From: Deltaproteobacteria bacterium
GTDB lineage: Bacteria; JADJOY01
Assembly (NCBI GenBank): GCA_016713535.1
Contig: JADJOY010000027.1
Coordinates: 62,001-126,000, forward strand
Direction of reading: 5' to 3'
Length of the DNA stretch: 64,000 bases
The notes below the pieces were generated by a model. The model saw only the letters and a list, made by a program, of their open reading frames with translations. It was not told where the DNA came from and made no database searches. Below, in pieces: positions 35,131 through 43,738 of the stretch. Position 1 is the first letter of the stretch. Each line of letters opens with the position of its first letter. Position numbers and translations under genes: made by a program.

Positions 35131-38100
35131 ATGACCCACGGCCCCGACGTCTCCGTCTCGCTCGCCGCCTATCTTCCGAAGGACCGCCTCCGTGCCCTGG
35201 CGCGCGGAGAGCCGATCCCTCGCCGCGCGACGGGCTCGGCGCTGCTGGCCGACCTTTCTGGATTCGGGGAGCTGACCGAAGCGCTGACGCGCGCTCGCGG
35301 AGCGCGGCGCGGGATCGAGGAGCTCACCCGCGAGGTCAACGCGCTCTACGAGGCCCTGATCACCGAGGTGGAACGCTTCGGGGGCAGCGTCATCGACTTC
35401 GCGGGCGACGCCATCACGTGCTGGTTCGACGGCGGCCACGACGCCTCCCTCCGCGCCGTCACCGCGGCTTTCGCCATGCAAAGCGCCATGCAGCGCTTCC
35501 CGCGGGTGGCGCTCAAGATCGCGGTGACGAGCGGCCCCGCGCAGCGCTTCGTCGTGGGGGACCCGAGCGTCCAGTGCTGGGACACGCTGGCCGGCCACAC
35601 GATCTCGCGCCTCGCGACCGCGGAGCGTCTCGCCGGCCCGGCCGAGATCGTCGCCGATCAAGCGACCCATCGTGCGGTCTGCGAGAGCGTCCGCGCGACC
35701 CCGCGGTGCACCGAACCCCGCGAGCCCTTCTCGGTACTCGAGAGCCTGATGCATCCAGCGCCGGCGGTGCCCGAGCCAGTGCCGGCGCCGATGCCCGCCG
35801 CCCACGATCTTCGCCCCTGGATCAATCCGGCCATCTTCCTCCGCGAGCAGGGCGGACACGGCGCCTTCCTCACCGAGCTCCGCCCCACCACTCCCCTCTT
35901 CCTGCGCTTCGACGGCATCGACTTCGAAGCCGAGCCGGCGGCCGAGCAGCTCGACACCTTCATCCGTCGGGTCCAGGCGGTGATCCGCGACTACGACGGC
36001 ACGCTGCTCCAGCTCACCATCGGCGACAAGGGCAGCTACCTGTATGCGGCGTTCGGCGCGCCCGTCGCCCACGAGGACGACCCCCGTCGGGCGGTGAAGG
36101 CCGCCCTCGAGCTGCGGCGCGTGGCCGAGAGCCTGCCGTTCCTGAAGCCGGTGCAGGTGGGGATCACGTGCGGCACGATGCGGACCGGCGCGTACGGCGG
36201 CTCCACGCGCCGCGCTTATGGCGTGCTGGGCGACGAGGTCAACCTCGCGGCCCGCCTCATGACCCACGCCGCGCCGGGCCAGATCCTCGTCAGTCAGCGC
36301 GTCCACGAGGCGATCGCCGCCACGTTCGCGTGCGAGTCCCTCGCGCCGGCTCGGATCAAAGGCAGAGCCGATCTCCTGCCGATCTTCGCCGTCCACCGCG
36401 CGCATGCCGCGCGGGTTTCGCACCTGCACGAGCCGGCCTATGCGCTACCCATGGTCGGACGGACCCGCGAGCTCCAGACGATCGGCGAACGGCTCGAGCG
36501 CGCCCTCGAAGGAAAGGGCCAGGTCGTCGCCGTCCGCGCCGACGCGGGGATGGGCAAGTCGCGCCTCGTCGCCGAGGTCGTTCGGTCGGCTCGCGAACGA
36601 GGGTTCGTCGGCTACGCCGGCGCGGCCCAGGCCGACGGTGTTCAGTCTCCCTACCTCGCGTGGAAGCCCATCGCGAGCGCCCTCTTCGAGGTCGATCCCG
36701 CCGCGACGGCGTCCGACTCGCTCTCGAGCGTCGAACGCGTCGTGCGACGGCTCGCCCCGTCCCGCGTCCAGGCGCTGCCGCTCCTGGTGCCGCTCCTCCC
36801 GTTCGAGATCGCCGACAACGACTACACCCGAGGTCTCGAGCCGCTCAATCGGCAAGGAGTGCTCCGCGCGCTCCTCGAAGAGTGCTTCCGCACCGCAGCG
36901 CGAGAAGCGCCCGTGCTGATCGTGCTCGAGGACCTGCACTGGCTGGACGGCGGCTCGCGGACGTTGCTCGAGGACCTGGCCCAAGGCCTGGCCGACAGTC
37001 GGGTCTGTTTCTTCCTGGCGCATCGCCCCGAGGTGCATGGCGTCGCGGCGCCCGGCTCCGAGAGCTCGATGCGCCTGGAACGAATGGCCTCCTACACCTT
37101 GCTCGAGCTGCCCGAGCTGACGCCGGCCGAAGCCGCGGAGGTGCTCCGCGGGAAGTTGGCGCGGCTCTACCCGGCGCGGGACGCGGCGCCTTCGCCCGGC
37201 TGGATCGAGCGCTTGACCACGCAAGCGCAGGGCAACCCGTTCTACCTGGAAGAGCTGCTCAACTACGTCCACGATCACGGGCTCGATCCGTTCGACCCGG
37301 CCGATCTCGGCGCCCTCGAGCTCCCGGACAGCCTGCACACGCTGATCCTGAGCCGCATCGACCGGCTGAACGAACGGGAGCAGATCATCCTGCGGGTCGC
37401 GAGCGTCATCGGGCGATCGTTTCGCGCCGCCTGGCTGACGGACTACTTCCCGGAGGGGGGCGACGTCGTGACCGTCGAAGCCGCTCTCGACCGCCTCGCG
37501 GATCTCGACATCACCCCCATCGACCCGGCGGTGATCGAGCGAGCCCACCTCTTCAAGCACGTCATCACGCACCAGGCGACCTACGAGAGCCTTCCGTTCG
37601 CGACCCGCGCCGATCTTCACGAACGCTTCGGCGCTTACCTGGAACGGCAGATCGCCGCGGGAACGTTTCACGAAGCGGCCTTCCTGGACACGCTCGTCTT
37701 TCACTACGGCCGCGCCGAGAACGCAGCCAAGGAACGGGAATACCTGTCGAAGGCCACGAGCGTGGCGCTGAGGACGAGCACCTTCACCACCGCTCGGACG
37801 TATCTCGTGCGGCTGCTCGAGCAGACCCCCGCCGCCGACCCGCGCCGAACGGCGTTGCTCCTCGACCTGGGCGAGCTGCTCGCGACCACCGGCGATTTTC
37901 CTGGGGCGCTGACGCTATTCGAGGAAGCACGAGACCTCGCCCGGACGGATGCCGAACGGGCGCGAGCGTTCTGGATGCTGGCCTACGTCCGGAGGGAGAC
38001 CGGACTCATGCAACAGGCCTACGAGCTTTACGCCGCGGCGGTGCGATTCGCGCGCGCCAGCGGAGACGAAGCGATCGTCGCGCACGCACTCTCCTCGGCG

Positions 38101-38808
38101 GGAGTTTGTAGCTCCAAGCTCGGAAAGCTCGACGAGGCGCAAGCCTTCCAGGAGGAGAGTCTCGCTCTGGCACGCAAGCTGGGTGATCCCGCACTGGAGC
38201 TGAACGCCCTGCAACGAGCGGGGTGCATCCTGGTCGCGCGATCCGAGCTCGATCAGGGCGAGGCGATCTTCCTCGAAGCCAAAGCGTTGGCCGAGGCCTC
38301 CGGCGAACGCCAGAGCCTCATGATGGCGCTCAACAACCTCGGATGGGTGACGGACAACAAGCTCGAGCACGCGCGCTCGCGAGAATACGGCCGCCAGGCG
38401 CTGGCGCTCGCGTACGAGCTGGGATCGCAGTTGAGCATCGCGCTCTACCTGATCAATCAGGCCGGAGACGAGCTCATGGATGGCGACCTCACCAGCGCTC
38501 GTTCGCACGCACGCGAGGGCTGCGGATTGGCGCTGCGCCTGGGGGCCATGGGGCGCGTGATGCTGGCGCTCCGGTCCTTCTCGCTCATCCTCTACGCCGA
38601 GGGGCAGAGCGAACGCGCGCTCGAGGTCATCGGCCTGGCCCGCGCACATCCCGCCTGGACCCACGACGACCAACGGAACGTCGACGGCTGGCTCGAGGAC
38701 TGGGCCGTCGATCCCGCCACGGCGGCTGCGGCGTACGCACGAGGCGCCGCCCTCGACTGGGACACGACGATCCGCGAGCTGCTGGGCGAGGAACCGGCTA
38801 GCGGCTGA
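35131..38808 (+). CDS. tandem-cyclase / AAA-ATPase / TPR regulatory protein
   Basis: A 1225-residue protein. Residues ~35-195 form a first class III nucleotide-cyclase domain ('ALLADLSGFGELTEAL', 'GGSVIDFAGDAITCWFDGG') and ~240-420 a second ('LFLRFDGIDFEAE', 'IGDKGSYLYAAFGAP', 'RAYGVLGDEVNLAARLMTHAAPGQILVS'). An AAA_16 signalling ATPase follows: P-loop 'ADAGMGKSRLV' near residue 470, where the first glycine is replaced by Ala, and Walker B 'VLIVLEDLHWLD' near 594. TPR repeats extend from about 870 to the end. The architecture is known from actinobacteria and deltaproteobacteria as cyclase-ATPase sensors. Neither cyclase half shows the complete metal-ligand set, so catalysis may need both. ATG at 35131 is chosen; earlier codons are not protein-like. 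Confidence 0.85.
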   Translation: MTHGPDVSVSLAAYLPKDRLRALARGEPIPRRATGSALLADLSGFGELTEALTRARGARRGIEELTREVNALYEALITEVERFGGSVIDFAGDAITCWFDGGHDASLRAVTAAFAMQSAMQRFPRVALKIAVTSGPAQRFVVGDPSVQCWDTLAGHTISRLATAERLAGPAEIVADQATHRAVCESVRATPRCTEPREPFSVLESLMHPAPAVPEPVPAPMPAAHDLRPWINPAIFLREQGGHGAFLTELRPTTPLFLRFDGIDFEAEPAAEQLDTFIRRVQAVIRDYDGTLLQLTIGDKGSYLYAAFGAPVAHEDDPRRAVKAALELRRVAESLPFLKPVQVGITCGTMRTGAYGGSTRRAYGVLGDEVNLAARLMTHAAPGQILVSQRVHEAIAATFACESLAPARIKGRADLLPIFAVHRAHAARVSHLHEPAYALPMVGRTRELQTIGERLERALEGKGQVVAVRADAGMGKSRLVAEVVRSARERGFVGYAGAAQADGVQSPYLAWKPIASALFEVDPAATASDSLSSVERVVRRLAPSRVQALPLLVPLLPFEIADNDYTRGLEPLNRQGVLRALLEECFRTAAREAPVLIVLEDLHWLDGGSRTLLEDLAQGLADSRVCFFLAHRPEVHGVAAPGSESSMRLERMASYTLLELPELTPAEAAEVLRGKLARLYPARDAAPSPGWIERLTTQAQGNPFYLEELLNYVHDHGLDPFDPADLGALELPDSLHTLILSRIDRLNEREQIILRVASVIGRSFRAAWLTDYFPEGGDVVTVEAALDRLADLDITPIDPAVIERAHLFKHVITHQATYESLPFATRADLHERFGAYLERQIAAGTFHEAAFLDTLVFHYGRAENAAKEREYLSKATSVALRTSTFTTARTYLVRLLEQTPAADPRRTALLLDLGELLATTGDFPGALTLFEEARDLARTDAERARAFWMLAYVRRETGLMQQAYELYAAAVRFARASGDEAIVAHALSSAGVCSSKLGKLDEAQAFQEESLALARKLGDPALELNALQRAGCILVARSELDQGEAIFLEAKALAEASGERQSLMMALNNLGWVTDNKLEHARSREYGRQALALAYELGSQLSIALYLINQAGDELMDGDLTSARSHAREGCGLALRLGAMGRVMLALRSFSLILYAEGQSERALEVIGLARAHPAWTHDDQRNVDGWLEDWAVDPATAAAAYARGAALDWDTTIRELLGEEPASG

Positions 38809-38820
38809 TCGGGACGGGGC

Positions 38821-38840
38821 CCGGGGGCGACGCCCCCCGG
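38821..38840 (+). terminator. candidate hairpin after the cyclase/ATPase gene
   Basis: CCGGGGGCG and CGCCCCCCGG form a strong stem around a single A, 12 bases after the stop at 38808. There is no T tract. It may act as a terminator or mRNA-stabilising stem. The remaining stretch to 39155 includes an unusually AT-rich patch (38965-39020) with no gene. Confidence 0.35.
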
Positions 38841-39155
38841 ATGCCGTTGGTTCAACGGTCGCCTGGTTCGCCACCAGCGCTGAACGGGTCACCACGTCTG
38901 CAATTCAGACGCACGGGTCGTGGGTGCTCAGGACCCGGTCCACCATCAGCTACCCGGCGCCCGGTGCAAGAATATTTCAATGGTTCGTACGAAGATGAAT
39001 CCAAACATGCAAAGAGACCAAGTGAGTACCACGGCGTAGGGCGGGTGCCGCCGCTCGGTGCGTCACCGCGGGCGCGGTTCGGGCGGTGCCGATGCGAACC
39101 GCGGGGCGCACCGTGCTGTCAAAGGCGAACTTCGGCGGCCTGCTCGGGCGAGCGA

Positions 39156-39355
39156 TCAATCGTCCAGCGCCGAGAGGGTGACGACGCGCGTGACTCGCTC
39201 GAATCGCTCTGCAGCGTTGCCAAGGCTCTCCGGTGGCGCTCGATCAGCTCCAGCAGCAGGTCGAGACGCTGCTGGGGGGATAAGCGTGCGTAGTACTCGT
39301 CGTCGGCACGATCGGCGTCGTCGAAGCTGTGAAAGACGTTCAGTATCCGCTCCAT
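39156..39355 (-). pseudogene. small antitoxin-like gene (AbiEii-partner type), frameshifted, toxin absent
   Basis: From ATG 39355: 'MERILNVFHSFDDADRADDEYYARLSPQQRLDLLLELIERHR', then in the next frame 'ESLGNAAERFERVTRVVTLSALDD' and a stop at 39156. One missing G near 39246 joins them into a 66-residue protein. It resembles the short genes that often precede AbiEii-type nucleotidyltransferase toxins ('SFxEADRADxxYYxxLxPxxRLDxLLELIERyR'). No nucleotidyltransferase follows on the minus strand (39155-38810 has no such reading frame). It is therefore an orphan or a remnant of a toxin-antitoxin locus. Confidence 0.5.
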
Positions 39356-39414
39356 GCGGCGAGAGTACCACGCGCCGCGTTCAGCGGAACGCGGTCAAAG
39401 GGCCGTGCAGCGAT

Positions 39415-39735
39415 CAGCGGACGCGGGGATGCTCGGCCTACGCGTATCGCCGGGCACGCGACGCGTGCCCCTCCCGAACGGGCTGCGCAACCGGCTGGAG
39501 CGCGCCTGCTCCGTCGGGCGCCGGGGATCGATCGGGATCGTACGGGGATCGACGCGCCCGGCGATGCGCGCGCTTACGCGTATCGCCGGGCACGCGACGC
39601 GTGCCCCTCCCGAAGGGGCTGCGCAACCGGTTGGAGCGCGCCCGCTCCGTCGGGCGCCAGGGATCGACGCGCCCGGCGATGCGCGCGCTTACGCGTATCG
39701 CCGGGCACGCGGCGCGTGCCCCTCCCGGGGATCGA
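39415..39735. repeat. three palindromic repeat copies
   Basis: GGGCACGCG-N-CGCGTGCCC lies at 39452-39470, 39588-39606 and 39703-39721 (136 and 115 bases apart), each preceded by CGTATCGCC and followed by CTCC. Between them are GCGCCTG/GCGCCCG stems with CTCCGT loops. The copies fill the 407-base gap between the antitoxin-like remnant and the large exported protein's 3' end. Confidence 0.85.
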
Positions 39736-39762
39736 AATCGACCGGCTTGGGCGCGCCGTGCC

Positions 39763-42411
39763 TCAGGGCAGCGTGAAGGCTCCTTGCGGGTCGTTGCCCG
39801 AGCCGGAGAACGGGATGAAGGGCGGGTTGATTGCCTCGACGAAGGCGTTACCGGCCATCGCTTTACTTGGACGGGTGAACGTGAACTGTCCCGAGTTGAC
39901 GATGTTGAGCGGGATGTTCGCCGAGCCGCCGCCGCCGAAACCGCCGAAGTTCTGGACCGTCGAGCCGTTGCTGGCGAAGAGGTTGATGACGGTGAGGCTC
40001 GAGAAGCCGCTGCCGTTCACGGTGACCGTGTTGCTGTTGATGCTGATGCTCGAGATGTTCACCGCCGCGCCGATCGGCGCGGAGACGGCGTTGCTGGTGC
40101 GGAAGTTGCCGGTCGCGTTGACCACCTGGAACGAGCCCGACCGGTCGGGCACGAGACCGGCACCTTGCAAGTCGATGGTGGTCGAGGTCTGCGCGGTGGG
40201 CGTGAGCGGCCCGCAGTTGCCGGAGGCGGTGAAGACGTTGATGACCGAGCTCGCGAAGCCGGTGCCGTCGATCCGGTAGACGGTGGTGTTGTTGTTCGCC
40301 AGGACGCTCTCGACGTTCGCGAGGCCGATCGAGGGCTGCCAGCTCGTGGTGCTGATGGCCTCGCCGTCGATCGCGAGGATGCTGGGCACGCTCTGCGCCG
40401 TGTTCCCGATGAGCGGGATGCCGACCACGTTGCTCGACGAGAAGCCGACGTCGGTCCGCACCAGCTGGAGGCCGAGGAAGCCTTGCCCCAGGCTGTACTG
40501 GTTGGGCGCCGGCCACGGGCACGGCAGGTTTCCGGTCCAGGTGGTGGAGGTGGTGCCGGTCGGGCTGATGCCGTTCGCCACCAGGTCGAGCGGGCCGCCG
40601 CTGGTGGAGAGGAACGTCTTGAGGACCGAGCCCGCCGTGATGCCGGTGCCGGTGAGGCTCACGGGCCCGCAGAACTGCAGCACGTTCGGCGAGGCCGGCT
40701 GGGTGAGCGTCACCTCGCTGGCGGGCGCCTCGCAGCTCGTGGTGAACGAGCCGATCCGGGTCCCCCACTTCGAGACCTGGCTGTTGTTGCGCGAGTACTC
40801 GCCCAGGTACCAGAACGTCTCGCCGTCGGGGTCGACCGTCATGCCGGTGTAGTCGCCCCAGCGGTGCGGCGACGGGTCGTTGCCGAACGACGAGTACACG
40901 ACCTCGCCGGCCTTGAGCTGGACCTCGGCCTGCAGGGTGTTGAGCGAGTCGGTGCCGAGCCGGCCGACCACGAACGTCGACGGGAAGATGCTGGTGCTGA
41001 ACTTGCTGTAGCCGATCGTCACGTCGTTGCAGTGGTTGACGGCGATGTCCGGGAACGAGCGGAAGGTCGAGTTCGACGCGAACGCCGTGCCCTGCACGAA
41101 CGCGGGGCCGCCGCCCGCGGCCGGGTCGATCTCGGCCCAGCGCACACAGTTCACCGTGCCACCGCCCGGGTTGCACGAGACCGTCTGGGCCATGAACAGG
41201 TGGCCGTTACGGTACTGGACGCCGAGCGGACGCCAGTCGTTGGCCTGCAGCTTCGCCGAGCTGCCGGACTGGGGAGAGTCGACCGGGAAGCCGCCCGTCA
41301 CTCCGGTGCCGGTGTTCAGGTTCACGGTGCCGAGCAGCGTGAAGGTGTTGGTGCCGAACGGGTCGGTCCAGCGGTAGACGCCCATCGAGCTGCCGTCGAA
41401 GACGTTGTCGATCACCACGTAGTGCACGGTGCCGGTGGGCCAGGTGCCCTGGGCGAAGCCGTGAGAGTGCATGGGCTGCGGCGTGAAGGCGCTCGACGGA
41501 AAGCTCTTGCGGACCGGGGCCGAGAGCGTGCCGCCCGCGTACATGGTGGTCTTGTCGATCGCCCACACGTCGGAGCGCACGAAGCTGCCGGTCAACCCGA
41601 CGAAGGTGTTGCCGCCCATGAAGATCGCCTGGTCGCCGACGCCCGCGTGCGGGTAGTCGAAGAACTCGCCGGTGTTCACCGAGGCGTCGAACGAGTAGAG
41701 CCACCAGCTCCCGGTGGGGTCGCTGGTCTGCGAGACCGCCATGCAGTAGCGGTTGTTGGCGCCGTTGACGCCCGACCCGAACTGGTCGATGCCGAGGAAG
41801 AAGCGGTCGGCCTCCTCGTCGTAGAGGACGTTCGGATCGAACGTGCTGGAGCAGCCGGTCAGGGGGCTGAAGAAGGTGTCGAAGAGCAACGGGCCGGCGA
41901 GCGTGGTGCCGGTCTTGTTGTAGACCTCGAGGCTCGAGTTCGCGACGGCGATGATGTGGTTGGGGCCGACGGCGAGCTCGGGATCGGGCGGCACGCTGGC
42001 GGGGTCGTCGTCGAAGTTGAGCGAGTCGAAGCTCACGGCGAGGGTGGGCGCGTGTGGGCTGCGGCCCTCGTTCACGATCTGCACGCCGGGCTGCGGCGGG
42101 ATCTCCAGCGCCTGCTCGCGCAGGGCGTCGGTCGCCTCCGGGGGGAGCGGCGTCTTCGGGCGGTTCTTCTTCTTGGTGCCGCCGACCGGCCGCGTCTGCG
42201 CGCGCGGGTCCTGATCGATGCGCGGCAGCGCCAGCACGTTCACGCTCACCGGACCTGCAACGGCTCCCTCGGCGAGGACGGCGCCGTCGCCGGGGCGGAG
42301 CTGAGCGGGCACGGCGCCGCTCGGCGTGCGCTCGCGCGAGGCGCGCGACACCACGAACACCGCCACCACGAGCAACGCGAGCGCGATCCCGATCCGGGCG
42401 CGAGTCTTCAT
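39763..42411 (-). CDS. large exported surface protein with IPT/TIG-like repeats
   Basis: An 882-residue secreted protein; start ATG at 42411 with a signal anchor ('IGIALALLVVAVFVV'). Residues ~130-560 look like a propeller-type domain with 'PPDPELAVGPNHIIAVANSSLEVYNKTG', 'YDEEADRFFLGIDQFG', 'SQTSDPTGSWWLYSFDASV', 'HAGVGDQAIFMGGNTF' and 'RWGDYTGMTVDPDGETFWYLGEY'. The C-terminal ~300 residues are Ser/Thr/Asn-rich with repeated Ig-like phrases ('SLTGTGITAGS', 'TVYRIDGTGFASSVINVFT', 'TVTVNGSGFSSLTVINLF'). The protein is low in charge and probably sits at the cell surface. The plus-strand reading across it is a shadow. Confidence 0.75.
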   Translation of the reverse strand: MKTRARIGIALALLVVAVFVVSRASRERTPSGAVPAQLRPGDGAVLAEGAVAGPVSVNVLALPRIDQDPRAQTRPVGGTKKKNRPKTPLPPEATDALREQALEIPPQPGVQIVNEGRSPHAPTLAVSFDSLNFDDDPASVPPDPELAVGPNHIIAVANSSLEVYNKTGTTLAGPLLFDTFFSPLTGCSSTFDPNVLYDEEADRFFLGIDQFGSGVNGANNRYCMAVSQTSDPTGSWWLYSFDASVNTGEFFDYPHAGVGDQAIFMGGNTFVGLTGSFVRSDVWAIDKTTMYAGGTLSAPVRKSFPSSAFTPQPMHSHGFAQGTWPTGTVHYVVIDNVFDGSSMGVYRWTDPFGTNTFTLLGTVNLNTGTGVTGGFPVDSPQSGSSAKLQANDWRPLGVQYRNGHLFMAQTVSCNPGGGTVNCVRWAEIDPAAGGGPAFVQGTAFASNSTFRSFPDIAVNHCNDVTIGYSKFSTSIFPSTFVVGRLGTDSLNTLQAEVQLKAGEVVYSSFGNDPSPHRWGDYTGMTVDPDGETFWYLGEYSRNNSQVSKWGTRIGSFTTSCEAPASEVTLTQPASPNVLQFCGPVSLTGTGITAGSVLKTFLSTSGGPLDLVANGISPTGTTSTTWTGNLPCPWPAPNQYSLGQGFLGLQLVRTDVGFSSSNVVGIPLIGNTAQSVPSILAIDGEAISTTSWQPSIGLANVESVLANNNTTVYRIDGTGFASSVINVFTASGNCGPLTPTAQTSTTIDLQGAGLVPDRSGSFQVVNATGNFRTSNAVSAPIGAAVNISSISINSNTVTVNGSGFSSLTVINLFASNGSTVQNFGGFGGGGSANIPLNIVNSGQFTFTRPSKAMAGNAFVEAINPPFIPFSGSGNDPQGAFTLP

Positions 42412-42555
42412 CGGCGGACTCCTGAGACGACGGGTGAGCGGCGAGTGCGGGCCAGGACCGAAGGCTACGCCGCGGGCGGGGAGTGAGCAATGCGGCTCGC
42501 ACGCGCGTCGGCGGCGAGCCGGACGGGGTCTGCCGCGGGCGCGGGGGCGAGCCGG

Positions 42556-42579
42556 TTTGTATAGCACTTGCTATACAAA
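42556..42579. promoter_or_regulatory. AT-rich perfect inverted repeat, possible operator
   Basis: Arms TTTGTATAGC and GCTATACAAA are perfectly complementary around ACTT. The element is by far the most AT-rich sequence nearby and lies between the divergent exported-protein gene (start 42411) and the SDR gene (start 42992). It continues into imperfect 24-base repeats (42570-42645). It may be a repressor operator or a mobile-element end. Confidence 0.5.
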
Positions 42580-42645
42580 ATCGTTCGGCAACTGCTTTAC
42601 AAATTTGTACGGCTGCAGCTTTACACGGCGATTTTGGCGTGTAGC
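42570..42645. repeat. three imperfect 24-bp direct repeats
   Basis: Units begin GCTATACAAAATCGTTCGG, GCTTTACAAATTTGTACGG and GCTTTACACGGCGATTTTGG at 42570, 42594 and 42618, exactly 24 bases apart. They give an artificial reading with repeated LLYK. The remaining sequence to 42990 contains no gene I can support. Confidence 0.55.
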
Positions 42646-42991
42646 CCGTGGAATTTGGGGGTAATAGGGCCATCCAAAGGGCCCTTGGGGGCGGTTCTGG
42701 GGTGCCTGCCGGGGGAATTTTCGGACCGAACCGGGTGCAGCTCGGCCCGGGGCGAGGGCGGTTTCGGATCGCCGGAGGCGGTCCCTCCAGAGCGGTGCAG
42801 CCTCGGCGACGGGCGCCGGGCGGTCGGGTTCGAGGGGCGATGCGAGCGCCCTCGCGGATCGCCGCCCACGTGGCGCGTGCCCGGCCGGGACTCGGCGCCC
42901 GCGCTCGTGTGACCGGCCTCGCTTCGTTCGCCGGATGCGATGGAGTAACGTCCGCCGGCGCAGGGCCAGCACGCACACAGGAGGACACACC

Positions 42992-43738
42992 GTGGAGCTG
43001 GGACTGAAGGGGAAGCGAGCGGCGGTGGCGGCGGCTTCGGCGGGGCTCGGCTTCGCGACGGCGAAGGCGCTCGCCGACGAAGGCGCGCGCGTGGTGATCT
43101 GCGGGCGCGACCGCGCCCGGGTCGAGCACGCGGCGGTGCGGCTCGGGCACGGCGCGACCGGTCTCGCGATCGACGTCTCGAAACCCGAGGAGGCGGCGCG
43201 CTTCGTGCGCGAGGCGCGCGCGGCGCTCGGCGGGCTCGACATCCTCATCACCAACGCGGGCGGACCGCCGCCCGGCACCTTCGAGGACACGCCCCTCGAG
43301 CGCTACCCGGACGCCCTCGCCCTCAACCTGCTCTCGGTGGTGGCGATGTGCATCGAGGCGGTGCCCGGCATGCGCGCGCAGCGCTTCGGCCGCGTCGTGG
43401 CGATCACCTCGATCGCGGTGCGCCAGCCGATCCCCAACCTGATCCTCTCGAACACCGCGCGCGCCGGCGCCACGGGCTTCCTGAAGACCCTCGCGCGCGA
43501 GGTGGCGAAGGACGGCGTGACCGTGAACTCGCTGCAGCCCGGGCTGCACGCCACCGCGCGTGTCACCCAGCTTCACGGGGCGGACCTGTCGGCGCTCGGC
43601 GCCACGGTGCCTGCGGGCGTGGTGGGCGCGCCCGAGGACTTCGGGCGGGTGGCGGCCTTCCTGTGCTCGGCGCAGGCGCGCTTCATCACCGGCGCCGCGA
43701 TCCCGGTGGACGGCGGCGCCTACGCGGGGCTCCTGTGA
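42992..43738 (+). CDS. SDR family oxidoreductase
   Basis: A 248-residue SDR starting at GTG 42992 behind AGGAGG. 'VAAASAGLGFATAKALADEGARVVICGRDRARVEH' shows the cofactor motif as ASAGLG with CGRDR (NADP-type). 'ITNAGGPPPGTFEDTPLERY' and 'TSIAVRQPIPNLILSNTARAG' place the catalytic Ser-x-Asn position where Tyr is usual, as in the atypical FabG-like group with 'SNxxRAG'. The standard YxxxK is absent; 'SNTARAG' replaces it. It overlaps the amidohydrolase start (GTGA). Confidence 0.88.
   Translation: MELGLKGKRAAVAAASAGLGFATAKALADEGARVVICGRDRARVEHAAVRLGHGATGLAIDVSKPEEAARFVREARAALGGLDILITNAGGPPPGTFEDTPLERYPDALALNLLSVVAMCIEAVPGMRAQRFGRVVAITSIAVRQPIPNLILSNTARAGATGFLKTLAREVAKDGVTVNSLQPGLHATARVTQLHGADLSALGATVPAGVVGAPEDFGRVAAFLCSAQARFITGAAIPVDGGAYAGLL

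Noticed and set aside
39058-42486. Plus-strand open frame of over 1100 codons opposite the exported surface protein
   Set aside because: Arg/Val/Ala-rich antisense shadow; the minus strand has a signal peptide and normal protein composition.
42568-42912. Plus-strand 114-codon frame starting MLYKIVRQLL
   Set aside because: The opening is produced by the 24-bp direct repeats, there is no ribosome site and the rest is low-quality sequence.
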